Part shown: in pieces, positions 1-7,372 of the stretch | Layout of the letters: each line of letters opens with the position of its first letter | Numbering within the stretch: the first letter of the stretch is position 1 | DNA from: Planctomycetota bacterium | GTDB taxonomy: Bacteria; Planctomycetota; MHYJ01; WSZJ01; JACPWG01 | Direction of reading: 5' to 3' | Length of the DNA: 64,000 nt | Assembly (NCBI GenBank): GCA_016197205.1 | Contig: JACPWG010000116.1 | Location: forward strand, 1 to 64,000 | Made by a program: the position numbers and the translations under genes | The notes under the pieces: model-generated | Seen by the model: the letters and a program-made list of their open reading frames with translations, nothing else | Databases searched by the model: none | Told to the model about the DNA's origin: nothing

Positions 1-665
1 CTGGCGGGCGTCGGCACGGCGGCAGCGGGCTTGGGTGCGGGGGGCGCAGCGGGTGCGGGAGCGGGGGCCGCGACGGGAACAGGAGCGGGCACGGGGGCGA
101 CCGCGGCTGCCGCCGCGGCGGGGGCGGGTTTCGGCGCAGGCGCGGGCGCGACCGCCGCCGGCTTCGCGGCCGGGGCCGCAGCCGCCGCGGGGGCCGCCGC
201 TGCGACCGGCGCCAGCGGGGCGAATTGCAGGTGTTCGTAGCCGACCGCGCCCGGGACGCGCATGCCGGTCTTCACGAAGTCGATCACGAGGGTGTCGCGG
301 TCGAGCGTGCTCTTGTCGTACGCCGGCCCCATGACGATGCATTCCGTGGGGCACGGGTCCGTGCAGAGGTTGCAGAACATGCACTTCTTGTAGTCGATCG
401 CGTACTTCGTGACCGTGACCTTCTTCCCCTCGCGCTTCTTGACCAGCTCGATGCAATCGACCGGGCAGATCTTCACGCAGAGGTCGCACGCGATGCAGTC
501 CTCGAGCTTGAACTCGTGATACCCGCGGTAGCCCGGCGGGATCACCCACCGTTCTTCCGGGTATTGCATCGTGACGGGCGACTTCAGGAAGTACTTCAGG
601 GTCAGCCGCATCCCGACGGCGACCGACCACATCCCCTTCACGATGTCCCGGACCATGCTGATCAT
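1..665 (-). CDS. nuoI: NADH-quinone oxidoreductase subunit I (partial, 3' end outside window)
   Basis: This is the 8Fe ferredoxin subunit of respiratory complex I, which passes electrons through clusters N6a and N6b toward NuoB at the membrane. I translated it from the minus strand, starting at ATG 665 behind a GAGAGG ribosome site. Residues 57-68 read CIACDLCVKICP and residues 95-106 read CMFCNLCTDPCP, the two 4Fe-4S motifs of the family. After about residue 148 the protein becomes an almost pure Ala/Pro tail with occasional Lys, at least 72 residues long, that runs off the window edge. Ordinary NuoI ends shortly after the ferredoxin domain, so this tail is odd. The gene lies 84 bp after nuoD with no nuoE, nuoF, nuoG or nuoH between them. 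Confidence 0.93.
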   Translation of the reverse strand, partial: MISMVRDIVKGMWSVAVGMRLTLKYFLKSPVTMQYPEERWVIPPGYRGYHEFKLEDCIACDLCVKICPVDCIELVKKREGKKVTVTKYAIDYKKCMFCNLCTDPCPTECIVMGPAYDKSTLDRDTLVIDFVKTGMRVPGAVGYEHLQFAPLAPVAAAAPAAAAAPAAKPAAVAPAPAPKPAPAAAAAAVAPVPAPVPVAAPAPAPAAPPAPKPAAAVPTPA

Positions 666-749
666 GTCGATAACCCTCTCTACATTTTTGGCGAGGGGTC
701 CGTTGTTTCGTCTCCCGCGGCACGCGGGACGCGCCGGTCAAAGGCGGCG

Positions 750-1874
750 CTAGCGGTCGATCTCGCCGAGCACGATGTCGATCGAGCCCAGGATCGCCAC
801 CACGTCCGCGATGTACACGTTGCGCGTAATCTCCGGCAGCACGCTCAGATTGCAGAACGAAGGGGCCCGGATCTTCAGGCGATACGGGATCTCCCGCCCG
901 TCGCTGATCAGGTAGTACCCCAGCTCGCCGCGCGGGTTCTCGATCCGGAAGTAGACCTCCCCCTTCGGCAGCTTCGGCGCGCGCTTGAACTTCTCCATCC
1001 AGTACTCCCCCGTCGGCATCCCGTCGAGGGCCTGCGTCACGATGCGCGCGCTCTCGGCCATTTCCTGGATGCGGACGTAGTACCGGTCCCAGCAGTCGCC
1101 CACCTGTCCGTCGTGCCCCTGCCCGAGCGGGACGTCGAACTGGAACTTGTCATAGCCGGAGTAGGGCTCGAACTTCCGGACGTCGAGCGAGTACCCGGAG
1201 GCGCGCAAGTTCGGCCCGGTCACGCCGTACGCGAGGGCGAGGTCGATCGGGAGGTACCCGAGCCCCTTCGTCCGGTTGATGAAGATCTGGTTGTACGAGA
1301 GGATGTCGTGGTACTCCCGGACCTTGTCCGGGAACTCCTTGAGGAACTTGCGGCACTCGGTCTCGAAGGTCTTGTCGATGTCGCGCATGACGCCGCCGAT
1401 GCGGACGTAGTTGTACGTCAGGCGCGCACCGCTTACGCGCTCGAAGAGATTCAGAATGACCTCGCGCTCGCGCAACGCCCACATGAAGGGCGTGAACGCG
1501 CCGATGTCGAGCCCGTACGTCCCGAAGGCGATCAAGTGGCTCGCGATGCGGTTCAGCTCGGCCATGAGCACGCGCAGGTACTGCGCCTTCGGCGGGACCT
1601 CCACGCCGAGCAGCTTCTCGACGGCGAGGCAGAAGCCGAGGTTGTCGCTCATCGACGAGAGATAGTCGAGGCGGTCCGTGTAGGGGACGAACTGGATGGT
1701 GTTGAGGTTTTCGCCGATCTTCTCGGCGCAGCGGTGCAGGTAGCCGACGTGGGGCTCGCACTGTTCGACGATCTCGCCGTCCGTCTTGAGGAGGAGGCGC
1801 AGCACCCCGTGCGTGGAGGGGTGCTGGGGCCCCATGTTCACGAACATCTCTTCGGATTCGAGGACCTTCGGCAT
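750..1874 (-). CDS. nuoD: NADH-quinone oxidoreductase subunit D (49 kDa)
   Basis: This is the complex I peripheral-arm subunit that, with NuoB, forms the quinone-binding cavity. The 374-residue product has the family signature GPQHPSTHG near residue 15, an RLDYLSSMSDN stretch and the C-terminal GSIDIVLGEIDR. It is a plain NuoD and not a NuoCD fusion. Upstream, where nuoC normally sits between nuoB and nuoD, there is only a 462-bp spacer filled by a dispersed repeat. It is transcribed in the same direction as nuoB and nuoI, and nuoI follows after 84 bp. Length and motifs are normal for the family. Confidence 0.97.
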   Translation of the reverse strand: MPKVLESEEMFVNMGPQHPSTHGVLRLLLKTDGEIVEQCEPHVGYLHRCAEKIGENLNTIQFVPYTDRLDYLSSMSDNLGFCLAVEKLLGVEVPPKAQYLRVLMAELNRIASHLIAFGTYGLDIGAFTPFMWALREREVILNLFERVSGARLTYNYVRIGGVMRDIDKTFETECRKFLKEFPDKVREYHDILSYNQIFINRTKGLGYLPIDLALAYGVTGPNLRASGYSLDVRKFEPYSGYDKFQFDVPLGQGHDGQVGDCWDRYYVRIQEMAESARIVTQALDGMPTGEYWMEKFKRAPKLPKGEVYFRIENPRGELGYYLISDGREIPYRLKIRAPSFCNLSVLPEITRNVYIADVVAILGSIDIVLGEIDR

Positions 1875-1955
1875 GTCAGGCCTTTCGCGTGCTGGTGGAC
1901 GCCGGGGAGCCGTTTCCGGATGTCATGGCAAGGCGCGCATGCCGCGCCCCGATCT

Positions 1956-2247
1956 CGACGGAACCACAGATTGCACGGCTTAGCGACGATTTCACAGATT
2001 CGTGATCTGTGTAATCCCGCAGAATCTGTGACACCATCGCGCAGAAGCTTGCTTTTTCGGCAACAAATTTCCCCCGGCAGGCAATCGGTTCCGAGACCGA
2101 ATTCGAGGGAACCGAAGGACGCGCTGAGACCGCTCCCTCACGGTCGCGGTTCCGATCGGCTGCGTCCATCGATGCGCAAGAGTTTCGTCTTTCGGTGTTT
2201 TCGGCGTCTTCGGTGGCTCGTCCCTTTGGTTGCGGCCATCGGCTGCG
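1956..2247 (-). repeat. Dispersed composite repeat, copy 1 (about 290 bp)
   Basis: This fills most of the nuoB-nuoD spacer (1875-2336), where no gene is visible. Read on the minus strand it aligns over nearly its whole length with 63261-63562 on the plus strand and with 10692-10948 on the minus strand. The shared core is about 27 bp (GAACCGCGACCGTGAGGGAG followed by CGGTCTC; here 2126-2152). It also contains a short palindrome, CACAGAT-tcgtg-ATCTGTG, at about 1993-2011. Function is unknown. Confidence 0.85.
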
Positions 2248-2336
2248 CCGTGAAATCTGTGGGTTCTTTGGGGTTCGATTCCTCGATACATTTTTGACCC
2301 GGAGCGGGTTCCTGGCAATGCGAAGCCCTGCATCCA

Positions 2337-2933
2337 CTAGATCCTGCCGAGGAACGGGATCCGGAAGTCGCGCGGGTCTTCCGCCTTCGCCGCCGTGACG
2401 ACGCTGCCGCAGGGCTGCTCCGGCGCGGCGACGAGGCCGGGCACCGTTTCGTGCGCGCGCTGCGTGAGCTGCTTCTGCGTGCGGATCTTTTCCTGCAGCC
2501 GCATGATGCCCTCCAGCAGCGCCTCCGGGCGGGGCGGGCAGCCGGGGATGTAGACGTCGGTCGGCACGACCTTGTCCACGCCCTTCACCACCGTGTAGCC
2601 GTAGATGAAGTAGGGCCCGCCCCCGACCGTGCAGGCTCCCATCGCCAGCACGTACCGAGGCTCCGGCATCTGCTCGTAGAGGCGGCGCACAACCTGGGCC
2701 ATCTTCACGTTCACGGTCCCCGCGACGATCATGAGGTCGGCCTGCCGCGGCGTCCCGCGAAACGCGCCCGCGCCGAAGCGATCGATGTCGAAGCGCGTCG
2801 CGGCCGTGGCCATCATCTCGATGGCGCAGCACGCGATGCCGAACGTCATCGGCCAGATCGACCAGGCCTTGCCCCAGTTCAGGAAGTCGTCCACCTTGCC
2901 CAGGAGCACGTTCGCCAGTTTGGTCGGCTGCAT
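2337..2933 (-). CDS. nuoB: NADH-quinone oxidoreductase subunit B
   Basis: This complex I subunit carries cluster N2, the last Fe-S centre before quinone. Translation from ATG 2933, behind GAGGAGAG, gives 198 residues. A longer in-frame reading to 3098 exists but adds 55 residues that run into a dispersed repeat, so I reject it. The four N2 ligands are visible as Cys35 and Cys36 (ACCAIEMM), Cys101 (GACTVGG) and Cys132 (PGCPPRPE). The last 35 or so residues after the conserved core are a family-atypical tail. The spacer toward nuoD holds no nuoC. Confidence 0.96.
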   Translation of the reverse strand: MQPTKLANVLLGKVDDFLNWGKAWSIWPMTFGIACCAIEMMATAATRFDIDRFGAGAFRGTPRQADLMIVAGTVNVKMAQVVRRLYEQMPEPRYVLAMGACTVGGGPYFIYGYTVVKGVDKVVPTDVYIPGCPPRPEALLEGIMRLQEKIRTQKQLTQRAHETVPGLVAAPEQPCGSVVTAAKAEDPRDFRIPFLGRI

Positions 2934-3027
2934 GGATCTCTCCTCGAGCTTGCTTCGAAGGTCTCCCGCGTGACCTGGGCGTCCCGACCGATCGGTCGCG
3001 GCGCCGCCGGTCGCCAGGGCGTCTCGA

Positions 3028-3190
3028 TACCGCCCCGCGGAATTGGGTGACCCGTTTGCTCGGCGATTTCGGCCGCCTGCTTCGTTGCGCTCGCTCACCG
3101 TACCTCTCCATCAGTACGGCTCGCTCGCGCGCCTCGCGGGCGGCCCAACTTGCCTTCGCCTCCTGGCCACCGACTTCTGCGGAGCGGTAC
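3028..3190 (-). repeat. 163-bp dispersed repeat, copy 1
   Basis: This copy aligns with 43089-43251 on the opposite strand with scattered substitutions and is bounded by GTAC or a near match at both ends. It begins immediately beyond the TGA stop of the PSP1-Rieske gene at 3191 and occupies most of the spacer to nuoB. Both copies remain open in more than one frame, which makes spurious reading frames look conserved. No gene is assigned. Confidence 0.85.
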
Positions 3191-4207
3191 TCAGCCCCCC
3201 AGCGGGATCTCCGGCCACACGTTCACGAATACCTTGCCATCCTCGACCTTCACGGGATAGCTCTCCACCTTCGCCGAGCGCCCGTCCAGCTCGCGACCCG
3301 TCGCGAGATCGAAGCTCCAGTCGTGCAGCGGGCACGAGATCGCTTCGTTCTCCACGCGCCCCTCCGCCAGCGGCCCGCCCGCATGCGGACAGGTGTTGTC
3401 GACCGCGAAGTACGCGCGCTCGGTCCGGACCACGGCGACCACCTTGCCTTCGACCGCGGCCATGAGCGCGGCGCCCACCACGAGCCCGGCGGCGCCTGGG
3501 ACCTCCACGAACTCCAAGGCACGCGGCGAAGCGGGCCGCTCCGGCGCGCGCCCGATGTTCTTCACGAGGTCCTTCACCGAGCACTTCGTGCAACCGCCGC
3601 CTTCGGCCTTCCCCTCCCCCTCGCCCGCCTCGGACTCGCTCCCGCACTTGCCGCCGCCGCAGTTCGGCTGCCCGCAACCTCCGGCGACCGGCCCGCCGCC
3701 CTGACCCGACTGGTACTCGACGACGGTGGAAAGCATCGTCTTTTCCTGCTGCCGCGAGCTGGCCTTCGTGAAGAGGACGCTCGCGCCCAAACGGCCGCCG
3801 ACGTGGGCGAGGACGGCCGGGAAGTCGCCGCCGAACTTGCCCTCATAGTAGAAGACGACCTGGCCGCCGCCCTGCAGCAGTTCCGCGTCCACGACGTTCA
3901 GTTCCTGGCCCAGCTCCGCGAGCGCCTTTCGGCAGGCGTCGAGCGCGGCGACGGCGTCCTCGGCCTGGAAGCGCTCGAGCGAGAAGACGTCGGTCACGTG
4001 CGCGCGGCGGAGGACCAGCGGAAAGAGACCGGCCGGCAGTTCCGCGGGGAACGCGGAGGAGCCGGAGAGGCAGTCGCCGAGTTCGTCGCCGCGTTCGGTG
4101 CGAACGACGCAGCGTTCGTCCGCCGCGAGGTCCGGCAGCTCGGTCTCGAAATTTTCGACGATCCCCATCCGGCCGTACCGGACGGTCACGAGATAGTTCA
4201 TTTTCAC
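3191..4207 (-). CDS. PSP1-domain / Rieske [2Fe-2S] fusion protein
   Basis: This is a 338-residue two-domain protein. Residues 1-165 resemble the PSP1 C-terminal domain (YaaT/RicT family): a YLVTVRYGRMG start, ERGDELG at 39-44 and a VVFYYEGKFGGDFP segment near 117-130. Residues 178-209 form a Gly/Cys linker with Cys178, 183, 188, 206 and 209. Residues 231-338 are a NirD-like Rieske domain with Cys273-x-His275 and Cys292-x-x-His295. RicT homologues are linked to Fe-S cluster-containing complexes in Bacillus, but this fusion is not one I recognise. The Rieske half closely resembles the separate Rieske protein at 4874-5227. The GTG start at 4207 overlaps the def stop (GTGA); ATG 4201 is an alternative. 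The function is inferred to be electron transfer or redox sensing. Confidence 0.85.
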   Translation of the reverse strand: MKMNYLVTVRYGRMGIVENFETELPDLAADERCVVRTERGDELGDCLSGSSAFPAELPAGLFPLVLRRAHVTDVFSLERFQAEDAVAALDACRKALAELGQELNVVDAELLQGGGQVVFYYEGKFGGDFPAVLAHVGGRLGASVLFTKASSRQQEKTMLSTVVEYQSGQGGGPVAGGCGQPNCGGGKCGSESEAGEGEGKAEGGGCTKCSVKDLVKNIGRAPERPASPRALEFVEVPGAAGLVVGAALMAAVEGKVVAVVRTERAYFAVDNTCPHAGGPLAEGRVENEAISCPLHDWSFDLATGRELDGRSAKVESYPVKVEDGKVFVNVWPEIPLGG

Positions 4208-4752
4208 TCGGTTTCGTCGGGGGTTTCGGCCAGGACGAAGCGCCGGAACTCCGCAAGGTGAGCGAGCTTCGTCATGTCCGTCATGCGGTCAGGATACAGT
4301 TTCCCGGCCAGATGGTCAAGCTCATGCTGCAGGACCACGGCGAGAAAGGTCTGCGTATCGAGCGTGCGCGCCTCTCCTTTGCGGTCCAGGTACTTGACCG
4401 CGACGCGCTTCGACCGCGGGACGCGGCCGCGCAGGTTGTCGATGCTGAGGCAGCCCTCCCAGCCTTCCACCCGCTCCTCCGCGAGAAAGCTGAAGGACGG
4501 ATTGGCGAGGACGAGCGGCGGGATCTCTTTTTTTTCGGAGTTCTCGATCTTCGAAAGCTCGATGACGACGAGCTGGAGATTCTCGTGCACCTGCGGGGCG
4601 GCCAGGCCGATCCCCTCGCCGTCGCGCATGGTCTCGAGCATGTCGTCGATGAAGCGCTGGACGGGTTCCTTGCGAAGCTCCGCCACGGTGAGCGCGCGAT
4701 TCGGGCGACGCAGGCAGGGGTGGCCGATCTTGGCGATCTTCAGGATGGACAT
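4204..4752 (-). CDS. def: Peptide deformylase
   Basis: This cytoplasmic metalloenzyme removes the N-formyl group from nascent proteins. From ATG 4752, with GGAG upstream, it has 182 residues. All three signature motifs are present: GIGLAAPQ at 47-54, EGCLS at 99-103 with metal ligand Cys101, and HELDH at 143-147 with His143, His147 and Glu144. It overlaps the next gene, the PSP1-Rieske fusion, by four bases, so the two are probably translationally coupled. An A8 run (T8 at 4528-4535 on the plus strand) encodes a Lys-Lys pair. The longer reading to 4803 enters an AT-rich repeat and is unlikely. Confidence 0.96.
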   Translation of the reverse strand: MSILKIAKIGHPCLRRPNRALTVAELRKEPVQRFIDDMLETMRDGEGIGLAAPQVHENLQLVVIELSKIENSEKKEIPPLVLANPSFSFLAEERVEGWEGCLSIDNLRGRVPRSKRVAVKYLDRKGEARTLDTQTFLAVVLQHELDHLAGKLYPDRMTDMTKLAHLAEFRRFVLAETPDETE

Positions 4753-4773
4753 CGGGGTCTCCGATGGGCGAGC

Positions 4774-4845
4774 ATTGAACAATTGAACCCGAGGCGCGAG
4801 CAAGCATTGCTGATTGCTGAATTCCGATTGCTGATTTCGGGCGAC
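4774..4845. repeat. AT-rich direct-repeat patch
   Basis: The spacer between def and the Rieske gene contains repeated short words (ATTGAACAATTGAACC, ATTGCTGATTGCTGAATT) that contrast sharply with the surrounding GC. Similar patches lie at 10409-10446, 10950-10988, 26955-26996 and 35521-35672. No gene is present here. Confidence 0.6.
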
Positions 4846-4873
4846 TCAGGGTCGATTGGCGGATCGCAAGCGC

Positions 4874-5227
4874 TCAGGGTAGCTCGCCCGAGGTTTGGAC
4901 GGGCGGGCGGGGGCGGGGCTCGGCGACACTCACCAGGACCTTGTCGCTCTCCTGGCGAACGGCGAACGTGTCGACACAGACGCCGCCGCCGAACGGGCCT
5001 CGACCGGTCTTGATGTTGAAGGTCCACTGGTGCCAGGGACAGAGGATGGACTCCCCCTGCACGAGGCCCTCGGCGAGCGGCCCGCCGGAGTGGGGGCACT
5101 CGTTGTCGATGGCGTAGAAAGTGCCGCCGAGGTTGAAGAGCGCGAGCGTCTTCCCCTCGATCGTCACGGCCATGGCCTGACCGGGCTGAAGGCGAACGGC
5201 TCCGGGGACTTCGACGAATCCGGGCAT
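4874..5227 (-). CDS. Rieske [2Fe-2S] ferredoxin, NirD-like
   Basis: This is a small soluble electron carrier of 117 residues from ATG 5227. It has the Rieske pair Cys44-Pro-His46 and Cys63-Pro-Trp-His66, which bind a 2Fe-2S cluster. The N-terminal FVEVPGAVRLQPGQ and the CPHSGGPLAEG segment are nearly the same as in the Rieske half of the PSP1 fusion two genes downstream. That similarity suggests a local duplication. There is no catalytic domain, so it is a ferredoxin component rather than a dioxygenase. It lies between fmdB and def on the same strand. No strong ribosome site is visible. Confidence 0.9.
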   Translation of the reverse strand: MPGFVEVPGAVRLQPGQAMAVTIEGKTLALFNLGGTFYAIDNECPHSGGPLAEGLVQGESILCPWHQWTFNIKTGRGPFGGGVCVDTFAVRQESDKVLVSVAEPRPRPPVQTSGELP

Positions 5228-5325
5228 GGGGGAGGCCGCTCCGAACTTCGTGCACTTCGTGCGTTGCGGGCGGGGTTGCGGGGCGAGCTGTGCGACCGGC
5301 CGACGGCCGGCGATCACCGCGAACC

Positions 5326-5541
5326 TCAGCCGGTAGGGGCGCAGGAGCCGCAGCTCCCCGCGCCGCACTCGCCGCCGGCGGACGACCGGAACCCCGAATC
5401 GGTCTTGGTCCCGAAAACGGAGAACCGCTTCTTGACGCGGCTGCCGCGGCACTCGGGACACCGGACCCTCGGCTTCGTGCCGAAGACCAGCAACTCGAAC
5501 TCGTGCTCGCACTTCGTACAAGTGTATTCGTAAACGGGCAT
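5326..5541 (-). CDS. FmdB-family zinc-ribbon protein
   Basis: This 71-residue protein begins MPVYEYTCTKC, the hallmark of the FmdB family. A zinc ribbon is formed by Cys8/Cys11 and Cys28/Cys31. The C-terminal tail is Gly/Ser-rich with further cysteines at 59, 64 and 67, also common in the family. FmdB was named as a putative regulator of methylotroph formamidase genes, but most homologues are uncharacterised. It is the first gene of the minus-strand run leading to the Rieske, def and nuo genes. The 205-bp spacer to moaB on the other strand holds only the moaB promoter. Confidence 0.9.
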   Translation of the reverse strand: MPVYEYTCTKCEHEFELLVFGTKPRVRCPECRGSRVKKRFSVFGTKTDSGFRSSAGGECGAGSCGSCAPTG

Positions 5542-5710
5542 CGGCGTTCGTCCTCTTGCCAGGGGAAGTGCGCAATCGGTTCCAGGGAATGGGTTCGCGG
5601 AGGCTCGACCGACTACGAGTAGAGTCTCTCCTCGACGTCACCCGAACCCGGCAATGTAACTCGGAGCGTCCCGCGATGCAACCAGATTTCCGGCCCTCGC
5701 GGAAAAAAGA

Positions 5711-5740
5711 TTGTGCGCCGCGACGGCCCACGAGTAGAAT
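5711..5740 (+). promoter_or_regulatory. Sigma-70-like promoter of moaB
   Basis: TTGTGC, an 18-bp spacer, then TAGAAT. The -10 box ends six bases before ATG 5747 and no ribosome site intervenes, so the transcript is probably leaderless. Confidence 0.6.
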
Positions 5741-5746
5741 CCCGCC

Positions 5747-6253
5747 ATGGCCGTCAAGCACCACAAGAAGCTGGGCGAGGAGCTTGGTCCGATCCGCTAC
5801 GCGGTCGTGACGACGAGCGATTCGCGGACACTGGAGACCGACCAGTCGGGAAAGGTGGCCAAGGAGCTTTTGGGCGGTGCCGGCCACGAGTGCGTGTTCC
5901 ACGAAGTCGTGCCGAACGACGGCGCCCGGATCCGCAAGGCCGTCCGGGGGCTGCTGCGGCGCGACCTGCACCTGGTGTTGGTGAGCGGAGGGACGGGGAT
6001 CAGCGCGCGCGACGTCACGATCGCCACGCTCCGGCCGCTCCTCGGCCGGGAGATCGAGGGCTTCGGAGAACTTTTTCGCGCCCTCAGCCGGGAGGAGATC
6101 GGGACCGCGGCGATCCTGAGCGGGGCCTTCCTCGGAACGTCGGGCGGGAAGCTGCTGGCGTGCCTGCCCGGGTCTTCCGGGGCCATGCGGCTTGCGCTCT
6201 CGCGGATCCTGCTGCCGGAGCTGGGGCACATGGTGCACGAGCTCACCAAGTAG
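5747..6253 (+). CDS. moaB: Molybdenum cofactor biosynthesis protein MoaB/MogA type
   Basis: This 168-residue cytoplasmic protein acts in molybdopterin adenylylation or metal insertion. The substrate-binding signature SGGTG is at 80-84, followed by SARDVT. The C-terminal EGFGELFRALSREEIG (104-119) and PGSSGA (141-146) match the family. The start is fixed by a -10 box six bases upstream; with no ribosome site, this looks leaderless. It is transcribed divergently from fmdB. No other molybdopterin gene is in the window, and no molybdoenzyme is visible. MogA is an equally possible name. Confidence 0.92.
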   Translation: MAVKHHKKLGEELGPIRYAVVTTSDSRTLETDQSGKVAKELLGGAGHECVFHEVVPNDGARIRKAVRGLLRRDLHLVLVSGGTGISARDVTIATLRPLLGREIEGFGELFRALSREEIGTAAILSGAFLGTSGGKLLACLPGSSGAMRLALSRILLPELGHMVHELTK

Positions 6254-6294
6254 TCCCCCCTCCCCCGCGTCCCCGACCCGTCCCACCCCCCGGC

Positions 6295-7167
6295 CTATTT
6301 CGACAGACCCAGCTTTTCTTTCACTTCGTCGGGAATCGGCTCGTCCAGCCCCTCGTTGTAGCTCGTGAAATCGAGTTGCCGGCTCCCCGCGATGTCGGTG
6401 TCTCCGGTCGCCGTGCGCAGGACGAGGTGGTTGAGGGTCTGGAGGCGGCGAACGAGCTTTTCCTTCCGATCGATCCACACCCGGAACTCGATCGAGCACG
6501 ACTCGAGCACGGGCTGTGCGTCCGCGATGCCCTTTCGCACGAGGCCCTCCCGCACGACGGGATTCGCGAGCCGCTCCTGGGTGCGCAGCCGGACCGTCTC
6601 AGGCTCAGACCTGATCTGCAGGACGAGGCAGGGCACGACGCCGAGCGTTTCGTCACCCGACGCTTCCACCTGATCGGCCCCTTCGAGGACCACCTGCAGC
6701 ACCTGGTCGGCGCGGCGGACCCGCTCCCTCAGCGGCGCGCCCACCGGTCCCAGCTCCTCGGCCGAGGACCAGGTCCCCTTTTCGGAATCCTTGATGACGA
6801 GCCGGTCCCCCTTGGAATAAAACTCACCTCGACCGGCGGCCATTCGGAAGTGGGAGAAGTCCGGGCGACGAAAGACTTCCGTCGAGCTTTCGGGGGCCGG
6901 CCGGCCCGAAGGCTCGAGGTTGCTGTACGAAATGCGGCAGCCGGGCTGCTCGAGCGTGCGGGTGACGCTGTCGGCGAGGAAGGAGCGGGCTTCCGAGCCG
7001 GCGGCGGGCGCACCGGGCGGCACGGGCGGCACGGCGGCGGGGGCTGGAGCGGCTCCCTGCTTCGGCTGCCCGACCGCGGGCGCATCCTGTCCGCAGGCCG
7101 GCGCGAGAACGAGGGCGAGCGCCAACCAGACCGGAAGACACGGGAAGGAGGATCCCTGGTTCCGCAT
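6295..7167 (-). CDS. Secreted protein of unknown function
   Basis: This 290-residue product starts at ATG 7167 behind GGAGG. It begins with a signal peptide or poor lipobox (LALALVLAPACGQD, Cys near 25), then a Pro/Ala linker. The remainder resembles LolA-like folds in general layout: a domain reporting on a protein state through phrases such as FSHFRMA and YSKGDRLVIKDSEKGTW. No catalytic motif is visible. A similar layout appears in the secreted protein at 31955-32764. It ends 42 bp from the convergent moaB stop. I do not recognise the family. Confidence 0.75.
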   Translation of the reverse strand: MRNQGSSFPCLPVWLALALVLAPACGQDAPAVGQPKQGAAPAPAAVPPVPPGAPAAGSEARSFLADSVTRTLEQPGCRISYSNLEPSGRPAPESSTEVFRRPDFSHFRMAAGRGEFYSKGDRLVIKDSEKGTWSSAEELGPVGAPLRERVRRADQVLQVVLEGADQVEASGDETLGVVPCLVLQIRSEPETVRLRTQERLANPVVREGLVRKGIADAQPVLESCSIEFRVWIDRKEKLVRRLQTLNHLVLRTATGDTDIAGSRQLDFTSYNEGLDEPIPDEVKEKLGLSK

Positions 7168-7279
7168 GTGTCTGCCTCCAAGTCGCCCCCTCCTGCGAGA
7201 GTCTACGGCCCCGCGCCGCCGGCGGCAAGACTTCTCGCACGACCCGCCGCCCGGCACCCGCTCCGCCCGGGAAATTCGC

Positions 7280-7308
7280 TTGCCCTCGCGTAGCGCCGCT
7301 GCTAGGAT
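7280..7308 (+). promoter_or_regulatory. Sigma-70-like promoter of the peptide importer
   Basis: TTGCCC, a 17-bp spacer, then TAGGAT, about 65 bp before ATG 7373. Confidence 0.55.
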
Positions 7309-7372
7309 ACCGCGCCCCGCGGCCCCCGCTTCCACGGTCCGCGCCATCCCATCCAATTCCCAGGAGCGAGCT

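Noticed and set aside
2262..2292. tRNA-like T-loop word GGTTCGATTCC
   Set aside because: No matching acceptor, D or anticodon arm could be built around it.
225..2297. Long plus-strand open frame opposite nuoI and nuoD
   Set aside because: It is the antisense of clear complex I genes and has no domain logic; high GC keeps it open.
1876..3111. Frame spanning nuoB antiphase and the repeats
   Set aside because: Its apparent conservation with 42880-43260 comes from the shared 163-bp repeat, not from a gene.
3191..4207. nuoC hidden next to nuoB
   Set aside because: The sequence fits PSP1 plus Rieske and has no NuoC motif.
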